A DNA stretch of 64,000 bases from VRUE01 sp033856195. Lineage in GTDB: Bacteria > Actinomycetota > Thermoleophilia > Solirubrobacterales > 70-9. The stretch lies in assembly GCA_033856195.1 (NCBI GenBank), contig JAWVFL010000038.1, positions 1 to 64,000 on the forward strand, read 5' to 3'. The notes under the pieces are model-generated. The model saw nothing but the letters and a program-made list of their open reading frames with translations. It had not been told where the DNA came from and searched no databases. This document shows, piece after piece, positions 49,498 to 58,846 of the stretch. A program made the position numbers and the translations under genes. How positions within the stretch are numbered: the stretch's first letter is position 1; the number at the start of each line of letters is the position of its first letter.

Positions 49498-50145
49498 TTG
49501 GCCGCAAAGACGAAGACCAAGAAAAAGAAGGGAAGCGGGGTAGATCAACGCCTTGTAAAGGCTCTGGCGCATCCGCTGCGCGTTGAGATCCTCACGATTC
49601 TCAATGAGCGGATGGCCAGCCCCAATGAACTTTCCAAGGAGTTGGAAGAGGGTCTCAGCCAGGTCAGCTACCACGTCAAAGTCCTCAAGGACTTTGAGTG
49701 CATCGAAATGGTCAAGACCGAGCCGCGCCGGGGTGCTGTGGAGCACTACTACCGTGCAACCGCTAGAGCATTTCTTACGGATAGCGACTGGAAGTCGCTC
49801 CCCCAGTCCGTTAAGCCTGGTGTAAGCGCTTCGAGCATCCAAATGATCATCGAGGATGTTTTTGGCGCTCTTACCGGCGGCACGTTCGATGCGCGCGATG
49901 ACCGGCACCTAAGCTGGACGCCAGGCGTTGTCGACGAACAAGGCTGGGACGAAGCCGTCGACCTCGCTGCCGAAACTCTGGATCGCGCGATCAAGATTCA
50001 GACCGATAGCGCGAAGCGACTCGCCAAGTCGGGCGATGAGGGAATTCCGGCGACGATGGTCGTGATGAACTTTGAAGGTCTTTCCCCAGAGGCCAAGGCA
50101 GCCAAGGGCCTCAAAAAAGGCCGATCGAAGAAAGCTGTCAAGTAG
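49498..50145 (+). CDS. ArsR-like winged-helix regulator (paralog 2)
   Basis: A 215-residue paralog of the 47822 gene: a Lys-rich start, LVKALAHPLRVEILTILNERMASPNELSKEL, and recognition helix LSQVSYHVKVLKDFECIEMVK. The shared C-terminal HLSWTPGVVDEQGWDEAVDLAAETLDRAIKIQ follows, then a Lys-rich tail. The preferred start is a TTG with AGAGGAG upstream; a GTG or ATG alternative within the first 43 codons of the open frame lacks a ribosome site. Autoregulation through the palindrome at 49375 is likely. Confidence 0.85.
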   Translation: MAAKTKTKKKKGSGVDQRLVKALAHPLRVEILTILNERMASPNELSKELEEGLSQVSYHVKVLKDFECIEMVKTEPRRGAVEHYYRATARAFLTDSDWKSLPQSVKPGVSASSIQMIIEDVFGALTGGTFDARDDRHLSWTPGVVDEQGWDEAVDLAAETLDRAIKIQTDSAKRLAKSGDEGIPATMVVMNFEGLSPEAKAAKGLKKGRSKKAVK

Positions 50146-50201
50146 GTCTAGAAATTTAGAGCAAAAGCGGCTAGAACTCCTCTTATGCTTCGCGCCTGCC
50201 T

Positions 50202-50807
50202 ATGGGTTCGAAGCGAGTATTTGCCATCAGCGGGCGGCGGCGCGATTTCGGTCGCGCCGCCGCCATTTTGTCTGCCTTGACGCTCGCCGTCGCGGGCTGT
50301 GGTCGCAGTGGGCAGGGGGCCGTCACCGACAGCGACAAGGCCTCCGATGTCGAATACCTCAACACGCTCCTCGCCCGGGAGCTGACGGGCATCGATGCCT
50401 ACGGGCGCGTCCTGCCGCTCCTGCGCGGCCGCGCCCTGGCGGTGGCGCGCCAGTTCCGTGGCCAGGAGCAGGCGCACCTCGACGCGGTGACCAAGACGAT
50501 CCGTGGCGTGGGGGGAGAAACCGAGGCCGAAGCGAGCGAACTCGAAGCGCCTGGCCCGAAGACCCGGGAAGAGGCGCTCCGCTTCGCCTACGAAGAAGAG
50601 AACGCCGCGCTCGTGCAGGCGCTCGACGCGGCGCCACAGCTGAACACCCCCGCGCCGCGAATGCTCGTCGCGGCGCTCGCCGCAAGCCACGCCCAGCACA
50701 TCGCCGTTCTCCGACAGCTGCTTGGCGAGGGTCTGGCGGGGTCGATCCCCGGCGCATTCGAGACCGGCGATGTGCTGCCGCCCTCTCCGCCTGACAAAGC
50801 GCGATGA
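50202..50807 (+). CDS. Ferritin-like domain lipoprotein
   Basis: A 201-residue exported protein with a lipobox (LAVAGC, Cys33) and a four-helix ferritin-like domain (about 45-175). Glu and His residues suited to a metal site lie in LARELTGIDAYGRVL, RGQEQAHLDAV, YEEENAALVQAL and ASHAQHIAVLR. It resembles DUF4439/ferritin-2 proteins; iron storage or a redox role outside the cytoplasm is possible. The MMPL gene follows 7 bp later. Confidence 0.82.
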   Translation: MGSKRVFAISGRRRDFGRAAAILSALTLAVAGCGRSGQGAVTDSDKASDVEYLNTLLARELTGIDAYGRVLPLLRGRALAVARQFRGQEQAHLDAVTKTIRGVGGETEAEASELEAPGPKTREEALRFAYEEENAALVQALDAAPQLNTPAPRMLVAALAASHAQHIAVLRQLLGEGLAGSIPGAFETGDVLPPSPPDKAR

Positions 50808-50814
50808 TGCGCGC

Positions 50815-53016
50815 GTGACCGGCCCCCTTTACGCGATCGGCCGCTTCTGCTCACGACACCACTGGCCGACGATCGGGGCCTGGATCATCATCGCCGTCGC
50901 GCTCGTGTTCGCCGGGCAGGCGGGGGACAGCAAGACCAACGACAACCTCACGCTGCCGGGGACCGGGTCGACCCTGGCCACCGAACTGCTCGAAGACAAC
51001 CTGCCCGAACAGGCCTTTGGCAGCAACCCGCTCGTCTTCCAGGCCAAGGCCGGGGCTGTGCTTACAGAAAGTAAGTACGCGGCCTCGATCGGCGAAAGCG
51101 TCAAGCGTCTCAACGCGCTGCACGACGTCAACTCCGCCGTCAGCCCGCTCAGCCCTGAGGGCGCCGCCTTCCTCAGCAAAGACCGCTCGGTCGGCTACGT
51201 GCCGGTCATCCTCAGCGTTGGGCCCAGCGAACTGACCGAAGCCCAGGCGCTGGCGGTGCTCGACGCCGGCAAGCCGGCCGAAGCCGCCGGCCTCGAGGTC
51301 TCGATCGGCGCCTATGTCGGCCAGCAGCTCTCCAAGCCCGACACCGGGGCAAGCGATGCGATCGGCATCGCGGCGGCGATCGTCATCCTGCTATTCGCCT
51401 TCGGCACGGCGACCGCGATGGTGCTGCCGATCTTCTCCGCAGTGCTCGGCCTCGCCTGCTCGCTCTCGCTGATCAGGCTGCTCGAGCACGCCGTGCAGGT
51501 GCCAAGCGTCGCCTCGACTCTCGCCACGATGATCGGCCTCGGCGTCGGCATCGACTACGCCCTCTTCATCGTCACCCGCCACAAGCTGCAGCTCGGCAAC
51601 GGGATGGAGATGCGCGAGTCGGTCGCCCGCGCCACGGCGACCGCCGGCGGCGCCGTCGTCTTCGCCGGCTTCACGGTCGTGATCGCGCTTTGCTCGCTCG
51701 CCTTTGCCGGCATTCCGTTGGTCAGCACGCTCGGCTTCACCGCGGCGATAGCGGTGGTGATCGCGGTTGCGGCAGCGGTCACGCTGCTGCCGGCAATGTT
51801 GGGGGCGCTCGGGCCGCGGATCAACTCGCTGCGCGTCCAGTTCGGCAAGACCCACCCCGATGACGCCGAACCACACGGCTGGCGGCGCTGGGCCCGGGGC
51901 GTAGCCGATCGTCCTTGGCGCTCGGCGATCGCCTCCCTGGCGGTGCTGATCGTCCTCGCGATCCCCTTGCTGCAGCTCGAGCTCGGTCAGAACGACCTCA
52001 GTGCCCTGCCCAAGTCGACCACCGCGCGCCAGGCCTACGATGGGCTGACCCAGGGCTTTGGCCCCGGCGTCAACGGGCCCCTGCTGATCGCCTCGGAATT
52101 CGAGAGCGCCGGAGAAGCGAAAGCGGTGCTGCCGGTCCTTGAGAAGAAGATCGACAAGGCGCCCGACGTCGCCCAGGTCTCCGAACCGACCCTCGACGAA
52201 GCGGGCACCGTTGCCGTGTTCACGGTGATCTCGAAATCGACGCCGTGGGCGGACGAGACCGTGACCTTGGTCGAAGATCTGCGCGACGAAACGATTCCGG
52301 GTGCGCTCAAGGGCAGCTCCGCGAGCTCGTACGTCGGCGGTCAGACGGCCGGCTACATCGACCTCGCCGCCCAGATCGGCGACAAGCTGCCGCTGATGAT
52401 CGGCATCGTCGTCGCGCTCAGCTTCATCGTCCTGCTGCTCGCCTTCCGCTCGCTGCTGGTGCCGATCAAGGCGGCGGCGATGAATCTGATCTCGGTCGCC
52501 GCCGCCTACGGCGTCGTCACCGCGGTCTTCCAGCTCGGCTGGGGCTCCTCGCTGATCGGCCTCGACCACGCGATCCCGATCGTCAGCTTCGTGCCCCTGC
52601 TGATGTTCGCGATCCTCTTCGGCCTCTCGATGGACTACGAGGTCTTCCTGCTCACGCAGATGCGCGAGCACTACCGGCAGACCGACGACGAGAAGGAGGC
52701 GGTGATCGAAGGCCTGGCCAACACCGGTCGGGTGATCACCTCGGCGGCGGCGATCATGGTCTGCGTCTTCACCAGCTTCGTGCTCAACGGCAACCCGATC
52801 GTGAAGGAGTTCGGCGTCGGCCTCGCCGTCGCGATCGCGATCGACTCGACCCTGGTCCGCTGCCTGCTCGTGCCCGCGATCATGGTCCTGCTCGGCAAGC
52901 GCGCCTGGTGGATGCCCGGCTGGCTCGGCCGCCTCGTCCCTCACATCAGCATCGAGGGCGAGGACTACTTCGCCAAGCGGGACGCGGCGCTCGCCACCGC
53001 GGAGGAGAGTGACTGA
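50815..53016 (+). CDS. MMPL/RND-family transporter
   Basis: A 733-residue export protein with two repeats of one helix, a large external domain and five helices (about 15-330 and 375-690). IGLGVGIDYALFIVTRH and FGLSMDYEVFLLTQMREHY carry the conserved Asp residues that mediate proton coupling. MMPL proteins move lipids or hydrophobic compounds across the actinobacterial membrane. GTG start at 50815. pgsA follows 5 bp later, which fits a lipid role. Confidence 0.93.
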   Translation: MTGPLYAIGRFCSRHHWPTIGAWIIIAVALVFAGQAGDSKTNDNLTLPGTGSTLATELLEDNLPEQAFGSNPLVFQAKAGAVLTESKYAASIGESVKRLNALHDVNSAVSPLSPEGAAFLSKDRSVGYVPVILSVGPSELTEAQALAVLDAGKPAEAAGLEVSIGAYVGQQLSKPDTGASDAIGIAAAIVILLFAFGTATAMVLPIFSAVLGLACSLSLIRLLEHAVQVPSVASTLATMIGLGVGIDYALFIVTRHKLQLGNGMEMRESVARATATAGGAVVFAGFTVVIALCSLAFAGIPLVSTLGFTAAIAVVIAVAAAVTLLPAMLGALGPRINSLRVQFGKTHPDDAEPHGWRRWARGVADRPWRSAIASLAVLIVLAIPLLQLELGQNDLSALPKSTTARQAYDGLTQGFGPGVNGPLLIASEFESAGEAKAVLPVLEKKIDKAPDVAQVSEPTLDEAGTVAVFTVISKSTPWADETVTLVEDLRDETIPGALKGSSASSYVGGQTAGYIDLAAQIGDKLPLMIGIVVALSFIVLLLAFRSLLVPIKAAAMNLISVAAAYGVVTAVFQLGWGSSLIGLDHAIPIVSFVPLLMFAILFGLSMDYEVFLLTQMREHYRQTDDEKEAVIEGLANTGRVITSAAAIMVCVFTSFVLNGNPIVKEFGVGLAVAIAIDSTLVRCLLVPAIMVLLGKRAWWMPGWLGRLVPHISIEGEDYFAKRDAALATAEESD

Positions 53017-53021
53017 GCGGG

Positions 53022-53594
53022 ATGTTCCCGCTCAACCTCCCCAACGCCCTCACCCTTCTGCGCATCCTCGCGGTGCCGGTCGTCGTCGTTGCCCTGCTAG
53101 GCGAGACGCCCAACGGCGACGCGCTCGCCGCTGCGGTCTTCGCCCTTGCCGCGGCTACCGACGGACTGGACGGCTACTTCGCCCGCTCGCGTGGAGCCGT
53201 CACCACCTTCGGCAAGCTGATGGACCCGATCGCCGACAAGCTGCTGATCGTCGCCGCGCTCGTCTCCCTCGTCTCGCTCAACCGGCTCGAAGCCTGGGTG
53301 GCGATGGTGATCATCGCCCGCGAGTTCGCGGTCACGGTGATGCGCGCGATCGCCGTCGAGCGCGGCATCGTGATCTCCGCCAGCTGGCTCGGCAAGCTCA
53401 AGACGGTCCTGCAGATCGCCGCCGTGATCGCCCTGATCGCCGCCAACCCAGCCCCGGCCTGGGTCGACGTCCTCGTCTACCTGGCCGTCGCCGTCACCCT
53501 GATCAGCGGCGCCGACTACTTCTTCGGCCTCCGCCGCCGCATCGAGGCCGAGCGCGCGGCACGCTCCCGCCACGCCGCCGCGCGCAAGCCGTAA
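53022..53594 (+). CDS. pgsA: CDP-diacylglycerol--glycerol-3-phosphate 3-phosphatidyltransferase
   Basis: A 190-residue membrane enzyme that makes phosphatidylglycerophosphate. It starts NLPNALTLLRILAVP and contains the CDP-alcohol motif DGLDGYFARSRGAVTTFG followed by KLMDPIADK, supplying all the Asp residues of the family's D-G-x2-A-R-x8-G-x3-D-x3-D pattern. About six membrane helices. A basic Ala-rich tail ends the protein. Confidence 0.92.
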   Translation: MFPLNLPNALTLLRILAVPVVVVALLGETPNGDALAAAVFALAAATDGLDGYFARSRGAVTTFGKLMDPIADKLLIVAALVSLVSLNRLEAWVAMVIIAREFAVTVMRAIAVERGIVISASWLGKLKTVLQIAAVIALIAANPAPAWVDVLVYLAVAVTLISGADYFFGLRRRIEAERAARSRHAAARKP

Positions 53595-53662
53595 CACCCA
53601 GCGCGCCACCCGCGTGTCGTCCCTTGCGACGGTCTCGCCATGGTCCGATCCCCTCGACCCGA

Positions 53663-53779
53663 GGTGCGACGTTCTGTCCATCTATCGCCCGGGCAATGCG
53701 TGGCCCCAGGCCAAGACGAACACCTCGAACCACAGGTGCAACGCCTTCTCCGTCCATCGCGCGTACAAGGCGTTACGCC
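53663..53779. repeat. GGTGCAACG-family repeats upstream of the AbiEi/DUF559 gene
   Basis: A GGTGCGACG half-site (53663-53671) is followed by a full hairpin, GGTGCAACGCCTT (53735-53747) with AAGGCGTTACGCC (53767-53779). The loop has the CCGTCCAT segment also seen at 25464. The repeat overlaps the possible start codons of the next gene. Confidence 0.65.
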
Positions 53780-54674
53780 AACCCACGAGGCGACGGCCGC
53801 GATTCGGGACCTGGCGGAGAGACAGCACGGCATCGTCGCCTGGCGGCAGTTGATCGCCATGGGCTTGGGAAGGGGGCAGATAGAAGATCGAATTAGCGGT
53901 GAAAAGCTGCTGCCGCTCCACCGCGGAGTCTTTGCTGTGGGGCACCGGCGCATTGGGATTCATGGCAGGTGGCTTGCCGCCGTTCTCGCTTGCGGTCCCA
54001 ATGCGGTGCTCTCGTACGGCAGTGCCGCGCAGCTATGGGACATCCGTGGATGGCGCGGCCCGGTCGAGGTGACTCGGCGCTCGGGACATCGCCGGCCTCA
54101 CGGAGTTCGCCTTCATCAGACTCGCTCATTGCCGCCCGAACACGTGACGGTCAAGGCCGGCATTCCGGTCACCACGCCCGAGCGCACCCTGCTCGACCTC
54201 GCGGCGCGCCTCGATTCCGTTCAGATGGAGCGCGCGTTGGTTGCTGCCGATCGTGCGAAGCGCATTCACTGGGGTGAGCTGAGCCAGGTGGTAGAGGAAG
54301 GCCGCGGGCGCAAAGGTCGCGGCATGCTCCGCCGGTTGTGCGCACAGGTGGATCCCAGTGCCGTAGAGACTCGCTCCAATCCGGAGATCGATTTCCTCGC
54401 CCTTTGTCGCGAGGCGAAACTCCCAACTCCCCAGGTCAACGTCTTGGTCGAGGGGAAGCTCGTGGACTTCTTCTGGCCAAAGGAGCGGCTCGTGGTTGAG
54501 GTCGACAGCTATCGCTATCACGCCGATCGCCCTGCCTATGAGCGAGACAGCCAATCGACGATCACCTTGATGACGGCGGGCTACAAGATTCTCCGACCAA
54601 CGGACCGCATGCTCGAAGAGAACCCTCGTCCCGTTATGAACCTCGTCCGCCAGGCGCTCCTGGCTGAGGCGTAA
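53736..54674 (+). CDS. AbiEi-like and DUF559 (Vsr-like) domain protein
   Basis: An N-terminal AbiEi-4-type winged helix (IRDLAERQHGIVAWRQLIAMGLGRGQIEDRI, then LLPLHRGVFAVGH) and a middle region (about 80-210) precede a C-terminal DUF559 nuclease-like domain. The latter reads NPEIDFLALCREAKLPTPQVNVLVEGKLVDFFWPKERLVVEVDSYRYH. In Thermoleophilia such proteins occur in many copies; the role is unknown, with defence or a toxin-antitoxin link suggested. The start is unclear: the GTG at 53736 lies inside a repeat and an ATG at 53640 is further up. Confidence 0.75.
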   Translation: MQRLLRPSRVQGVTPTHEATAAIRDLAERQHGIVAWRQLIAMGLGRGQIEDRISGEKLLPLHRGVFAVGHRRIGIHGRWLAAVLACGPNAVLSYGSAAQLWDIRGWRGPVEVTRRSGHRRPHGVRLHQTRSLPPEHVTVKAGIPVTTPERTLLDLAARLDSVQMERALVAADRAKRIHWGELSQVVEEGRGRKGRGMLRRLCAQVDPSAVETRSNPEIDFLALCREAKLPTPQVNVLVEGKLVDFFWPKERLVVEVDSYRYHADRPAYERDSQSTITLMTAGYKILRPTDRMLEENPRPVMNLVRQALLAEA

Positions 54675-54782
54675 CGCTTTGACCGTCTAATGCACGGAGA
54701 CCGCGTTGCGCGGCGCGATCCGGGCCTCAACCAGCCCGTGTGCAACGCCTTGTCCAGCTAATTCACGGATAAAACGTTGCAC
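54668..54782. repeat. Tandem GGTGCAACG-family repeats (two copies)
   Basis: Copy 1 pairs GGCGTAACGC (54668-54677) with GCGTTGCGC (54703-54711) and includes the stop codon of the upstream gene. Copy 2 pairs GTGCAACG (54740-54747) with CGTTGCAC (54775-54782). They fill the gap between convergent genes, as at 10396-10515. Confidence 0.72.
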
Positions 54783-54799
54783 CCCGGATTTGGGGTGGC

Positions 54800-55807
54800 T
54801 CAGCTCGCCGGCGACTCGAGCCACTCGCGCATCGTCGTGTGGCGCTCTTGGTGCTCGCCGGTGGCGAGCTCCTCGCGAAGGTCACCGAGGGTGCCGTAGC
54901 GCTCGGCGACGACGTTGTGGCGGTGGATCGTCTCCAGGTTCTCCTGGCGGGCCATGACGAAGGCCTTGGCCGGCAGATCGGGGTAGCCCTCGACCACGGC
55001 GCGGATCATCTCCCGCACGCAGTCCTCGACGAAGCGCGGATTCGCGTGGGCTTTGGCGACGACCGCGAGCTCGTCGGGACGCTTCATCAGCTCGTAGATC
55101 TCCGAGCTCATCGAGCCCTCGACGATGCGCAGCAGCTCCGGCGCGTCGATCCATGCCTCGCCGCCCTCGGGGCAGCCGATGTAGAGGGTGCCGATGCCGC
55201 GCTGGTTGTGGGTGGCGACGGGGACGGCCTCGATCGCCCGCTCGATCTGCTCCTCGTCGAAGCCGCTGGCGGCGAGCCGTTCGCGGCCCAGCTCGGCGAC
55301 CATCTCCTGCGCGCAGGGGCAGGCGGTCATTCCTTGCGCCTGCACGCCGGTGAGCGTGCGGCTGCCGCGCTCGGAGGCGACAGCGGTGCCGAAGAGGCCG
55401 TAGATCTCCTGGGTCGAGTGTCCCGTGGCCGGCGTGCTGACCGTCTCCGGGTAGCGGGCCTCGACCGAGACCTCGGCGCGGCAGCCGTCCTGGCGCTCGC
55501 GCACCCGCTCGGCGATGTGCGCGGCGAGGATCTCGGCGCGGAAGGCCTCGCCGAGCACGACCTCGTCGATCGCCTCGGCGACGATCTCCTCGAAGCGCGA
55601 CATGTGGACGCCCGCCTGGCGCGGCTCGAGGTCGACGAAGCACTCGAAGTTGGCGTGGTAGAGGTTCTCGGTGCCGTCGGCCTTGACCCGGATCACCTTC
55701 TCGACCCCGGTGACGCCGACCCGCGAAAGGCTCACCTGGGTGGCCGGCACCGACGCCTGCACGTCGGGCGCGGTGCGAGCGGGTGTGGTCGTCGTGCGGC
55801 TGGCCAC
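54800..55807 (-). CDS. folE2: GTP cyclohydrolase FolE2/MptA type
   Basis: A 335-residue type IB GTP cyclohydrolase, the first enzyme of folate/pterin synthesis. The metal-site loop QGMTACPCAQEMV and the THNQRG motif are both present, as are STQEIYGLFG and HRHNVVAERYG near the end. FolE2 uses metals other than zinc and replaces FolE in some bacteria and archaea. GTG start. It is divergent from the sigma-factor gene. Confidence 0.92.
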   Translation of the reverse strand: MASRTTTTPARTAPDVQASVPATQVSLSRVGVTGVEKVIRVKADGTENLYHANFECFVDLEPRQAGVHMSRFEEIVAEAIDEVVLGEAFRAEILAAHIAERVRERQDGCRAEVSVEARYPETVSTPATGHSTQEIYGLFGTAVASERGSRTLTGVQAQGMTACPCAQEMVAELGRERLAASGFDEEQIERAIEAVPVATHNQRGIGTLYIGCPEGGEAWIDAPELLRIVEGSMSSEIYELMKRPDELAVVAKAHANPRFVEDCVREMIRAVVEGYPDLPAKAFVMARQENLETIHRHNVVAERYGTLGDLREELATGEHQERHTTMREWLESPAS

Positions 55808-55878
55808 GGCTTATGAAGCGTAAGCGACCGGGCCCTCGGCCGGCTCCCGCCGGGGGGGACCGAACCGATTCTTCTGCC

Positions 55879-55884
55879 TATACT
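55879..55884 (+). promoter_or_regulatory. TATACT -10 box for the sigma-factor gene
   Basis: TATACT at 55879-55884 lies 50 bp upstream of the TTG start. A GGGACC hexamer 17 bp upstream is a weak -35. The box also fits a leader of about 43 bases. Confidence 0.5.
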
Positions 55885-55933
55885 TCGCAGCGGCCGGAGC
55901 GTCGGGGTCGGCCGCCCCGCCAGGGGGAGAGGG

Positions 55934-57091
<1,158 letters not shown>

Positions 57092-57122
57092 CGCGCGAGC
57101 GTGCAAGCGCCACGAGCCGCGG

Positions 57123-57581
57123 CTAGCGCGGCTCGAGCACGATGACCGAGGCCTCTCGGTCGAGCTTGTCCTGGTAGTCGTCGAAGCCCGCGTACTGCTC
57201 GTTGTGCTTGCGCCAGAGGCCGGCGCGCTCCTCGCCCTCGGCGATCCGCGCGCGAACTGGATAGCGCTTGCGCCCGACCTCGACTTCGCCTTCCGGGTTC
57301 GCCTTCAGGTTGAGCGACCAAGCCGGCACCTTGGCGTTGCCGGCGTTGGTGTTGATGACGACGACGTTCTCGCCGTCGGCGAGGTAGACGACCGGCGCCG
57401 TGCGTTGCTGGCCCGACTTGCGCCCGGTGCTGGTGAGGAGCAGAACCGGCGCGCGGCCGACCTTGCCGCCGATGCGCCCGGCGCTGAGGCGGTAGAGCGG
57501 CACGTTCAGCTTGCCGGCCCAGCGCAGCCCGGTCGCGCCGAGCGAGTTGGAGATTCGGGCGAGGGTGTGGTCGTTTGGCAC
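57123..57581 (-). CDS. F420-dependent (Ddn-family) nitroreductase-like enzyme
   Basis: A 152-residue split beta-barrel protein of the deazaflavin-dependent oxidoreductase family: VLLLTSTGRKSGQQRTAPVVYLADGENVVVINTNAG, then AWSLNLKANPEGEVEVG and ARIAEGEERAGLW. These are the residues around the F420 tail and ring in Mycobacterium Ddn. It implies that the organism makes coenzyme F420. The physiological substrate is unknown, possibly a quinone. Confidence 0.9.
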   Translation of the reverse strand: MPNDHTLARISNSLGATGLRWAGKLNVPLYRLSAGRIGGKVGRAPVLLLTSTGRKSGQQRTAPVVYLADGENVVVINTNAGNAKVPAWSLNLKANPEGEVEVGRKRYPVRARIAEGEERAGLWRKHNEQYAGFDDYQDKLDREASVIVLEPR

Positions 57582-57613
57582 GGCGCGAGTATTCCAGAGC
57601 TAGAGTGGGGGCG

Positions 57614-57988
57614 ATGGCCGAGCCGCATCCCTTCCGCGTTGCCGCCGAAGCGAAGGATCTCGACCTGCTCGCCGAGACGCTGCGCGAGGACGTCGAGCTG
57701 CACAGCCCGATCCTCTTCCGCGGCTTCGAGGGCCGCGAGATCGTCACCCAAGTTCTTACCCACGTGGCGGCCACGCTCGAGAATCTCACCTATGTAGACG
57801 AGCTGCACGAAGGCAGCTCCGTCGCCCTCCGTTTCAAGGCCAACGTCGGCGACCGCGAGCTGGAGGGCATCGACTTCCTCGAGCTGGACGAGGACAGTCG
57901 CGTCGCCGTCCTCACCGTCTTCATGCGCCCGATGTCCGCCCTCACCGCCTTCAACGAGCAGATGAAGGAGCGGCTGGGCGTGGCTTAA
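57614..57988 (+). CDS. NTF2/SnoaL-like fold protein
   Basis: A 124-residue protein starting MAEPHPFRVAAEAKDLDLLAETLREDVELHSPILFRGFEG, with the helix-sheet pattern of the cone-shaped NTF2-like fold. An acidic pocket lies near residues 78-95. Members include isomerases and scaffolds; function cannot be inferred. The ATG at 57614 matches the family. tRNA-Tyr follows 58 bp downstream. Confidence 0.78.
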   Translation: MAEPHPFRVAAEAKDLDLLAETLREDVELHSPILFRGFEGREIVTQVLTHVAATLENLTYVDELHEGSSVALRFKANVGDRELEGIDFLELDEDSRVAVLTVFMRPMSALTAFNEQMKERLGVA

Positions 57989-58046
57989 CCATCGGCTTCC
58001 GAGGATCGTCATGCGGCTCGTTCTATCTAGAATGCGACCTATCTTC

Positions 58047-58128
58047 GGGGGAGTGTCCGAGTGGTTAAAGGAGATGCGCTGTAAACGCATTGGCTCTGCC
58101 TACACAGGTTCGAATCCTGTCTCCCCCA
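58047..58128 (+). tRNA. tRNA-Tyr (GTA)
   Basis: An 82-nt type II cloverleaf: acceptor GGGGGAG/CTCCCCC with discriminator A, a D arm in TCCGAGTGGTTAAAGGA, anticodon arm ATGCG-CTGTAAA-CGCAT giving GTA (tyrosine), a long variable arm around TGGCTCTGCC, and T arm ACAGG-TTCGAAT-CCTGT. CCA is not encoded. TAGAAT (58028-58033) is a likely -10 box. The next ATG begins only one base after the tRNA end. Confidence 0.95.
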
Positions 58129-58129
58129 T

Positions 58130-58846
58130 ATGAATGACCTCGACGGCCGTGTGATTGCGATCGCCGGGGTTGCCGGCGGGCTCGGGCCGGTGGTGGCGGA
58201 GCGGCTCGCGGGCGCCGGGGCGACTGTTGCCGGGGCGGACGTCTCGCAGGAGCGCATCGACGAGGTTGGAACCTCGCTCGCGGCGCCGGCTGAGCGCTGG
58301 GACGGGCGCGCGGTCGACCTGCTCGACGAGGACGCTACACGCGCTTGGTGCGCGGCGCTGCTCGAGCGCTTCGGGAAGGTCGACGCGCTGCTCCACCTTG
58401 TCGGCGGCTGGCGTGGGGGAGAGCCGCTGCACACCGCGCCGCTCGCCGACTGGGACCTCCTCCACGGCCTGCTGGTCCGCACCGTCCAGCACACCACGCG
58501 CGCCTTCCACGACGCGCTGCTCGCCAGCGAGCATGGGCGCTTCGTGCTCGTCTCTTCCAAGCAGGCGCAGGCGCCGACCAACACCAACGCCGCCTACGCC
58601 TCCGCCAAGGCCGCCGCCGAGGCCTGGACGCTCGCCCTCGCCGATGGCTTCGAAGGCACCTCGGCGACCGCCAACGTCATCGTCGTTGACGCGATCCTCA
58701 CGCCGCGCATGCGCGAAGAGAACCCCGGCCAGCAGTTCCCCACCTTCACCCCCGCAGAGGACATCGCCGAGGCGATCGCCTTCCTCTGCTCGGACCCGTC
58801 GAAAAAGATGAACGGGCAGCGTTTCCCGCTTACGATGAGGGGATGA
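58130..58846 (+). CDS. Short-chain dehydrogenase/reductase
   Basis: A 238-residue Rossmann-fold protein: GVAGGLGPVVAERLA binds NAD(P), GADVS gives the cofactor preference, LVSSKQAQ carries the catalytic Ser, and AAYASAKAAAE has the Tyr-x3-Lys pair. The substrate is unknown. The ATG lies directly after tRNA-Tyr with no room for a ribosome-binding site outside the tRNA. The stop overlaps the MerR start (ATGA), so both are probably on one transcript. Confidence 0.88.
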   Translation: MNDLDGRVIAIAGVAGGLGPVVAERLAGAGATVAGADVSQERIDEVGTSLAAPAERWDGRAVDLLDEDATRAWCAALLERFGKVDALLHLVGGWRGGEPLHTAPLADWDLLHGLLVRTVQHTTRAFHDALLASEHGRFVLVSSKQAQAPTNTNAAYASAKAAAEAWTLALADGFEGTSATANVIVVDAILTPRMREENPGQQFPTFTPAEDIAEAIAFLCSDPSKKMNGQRFPLTMRG

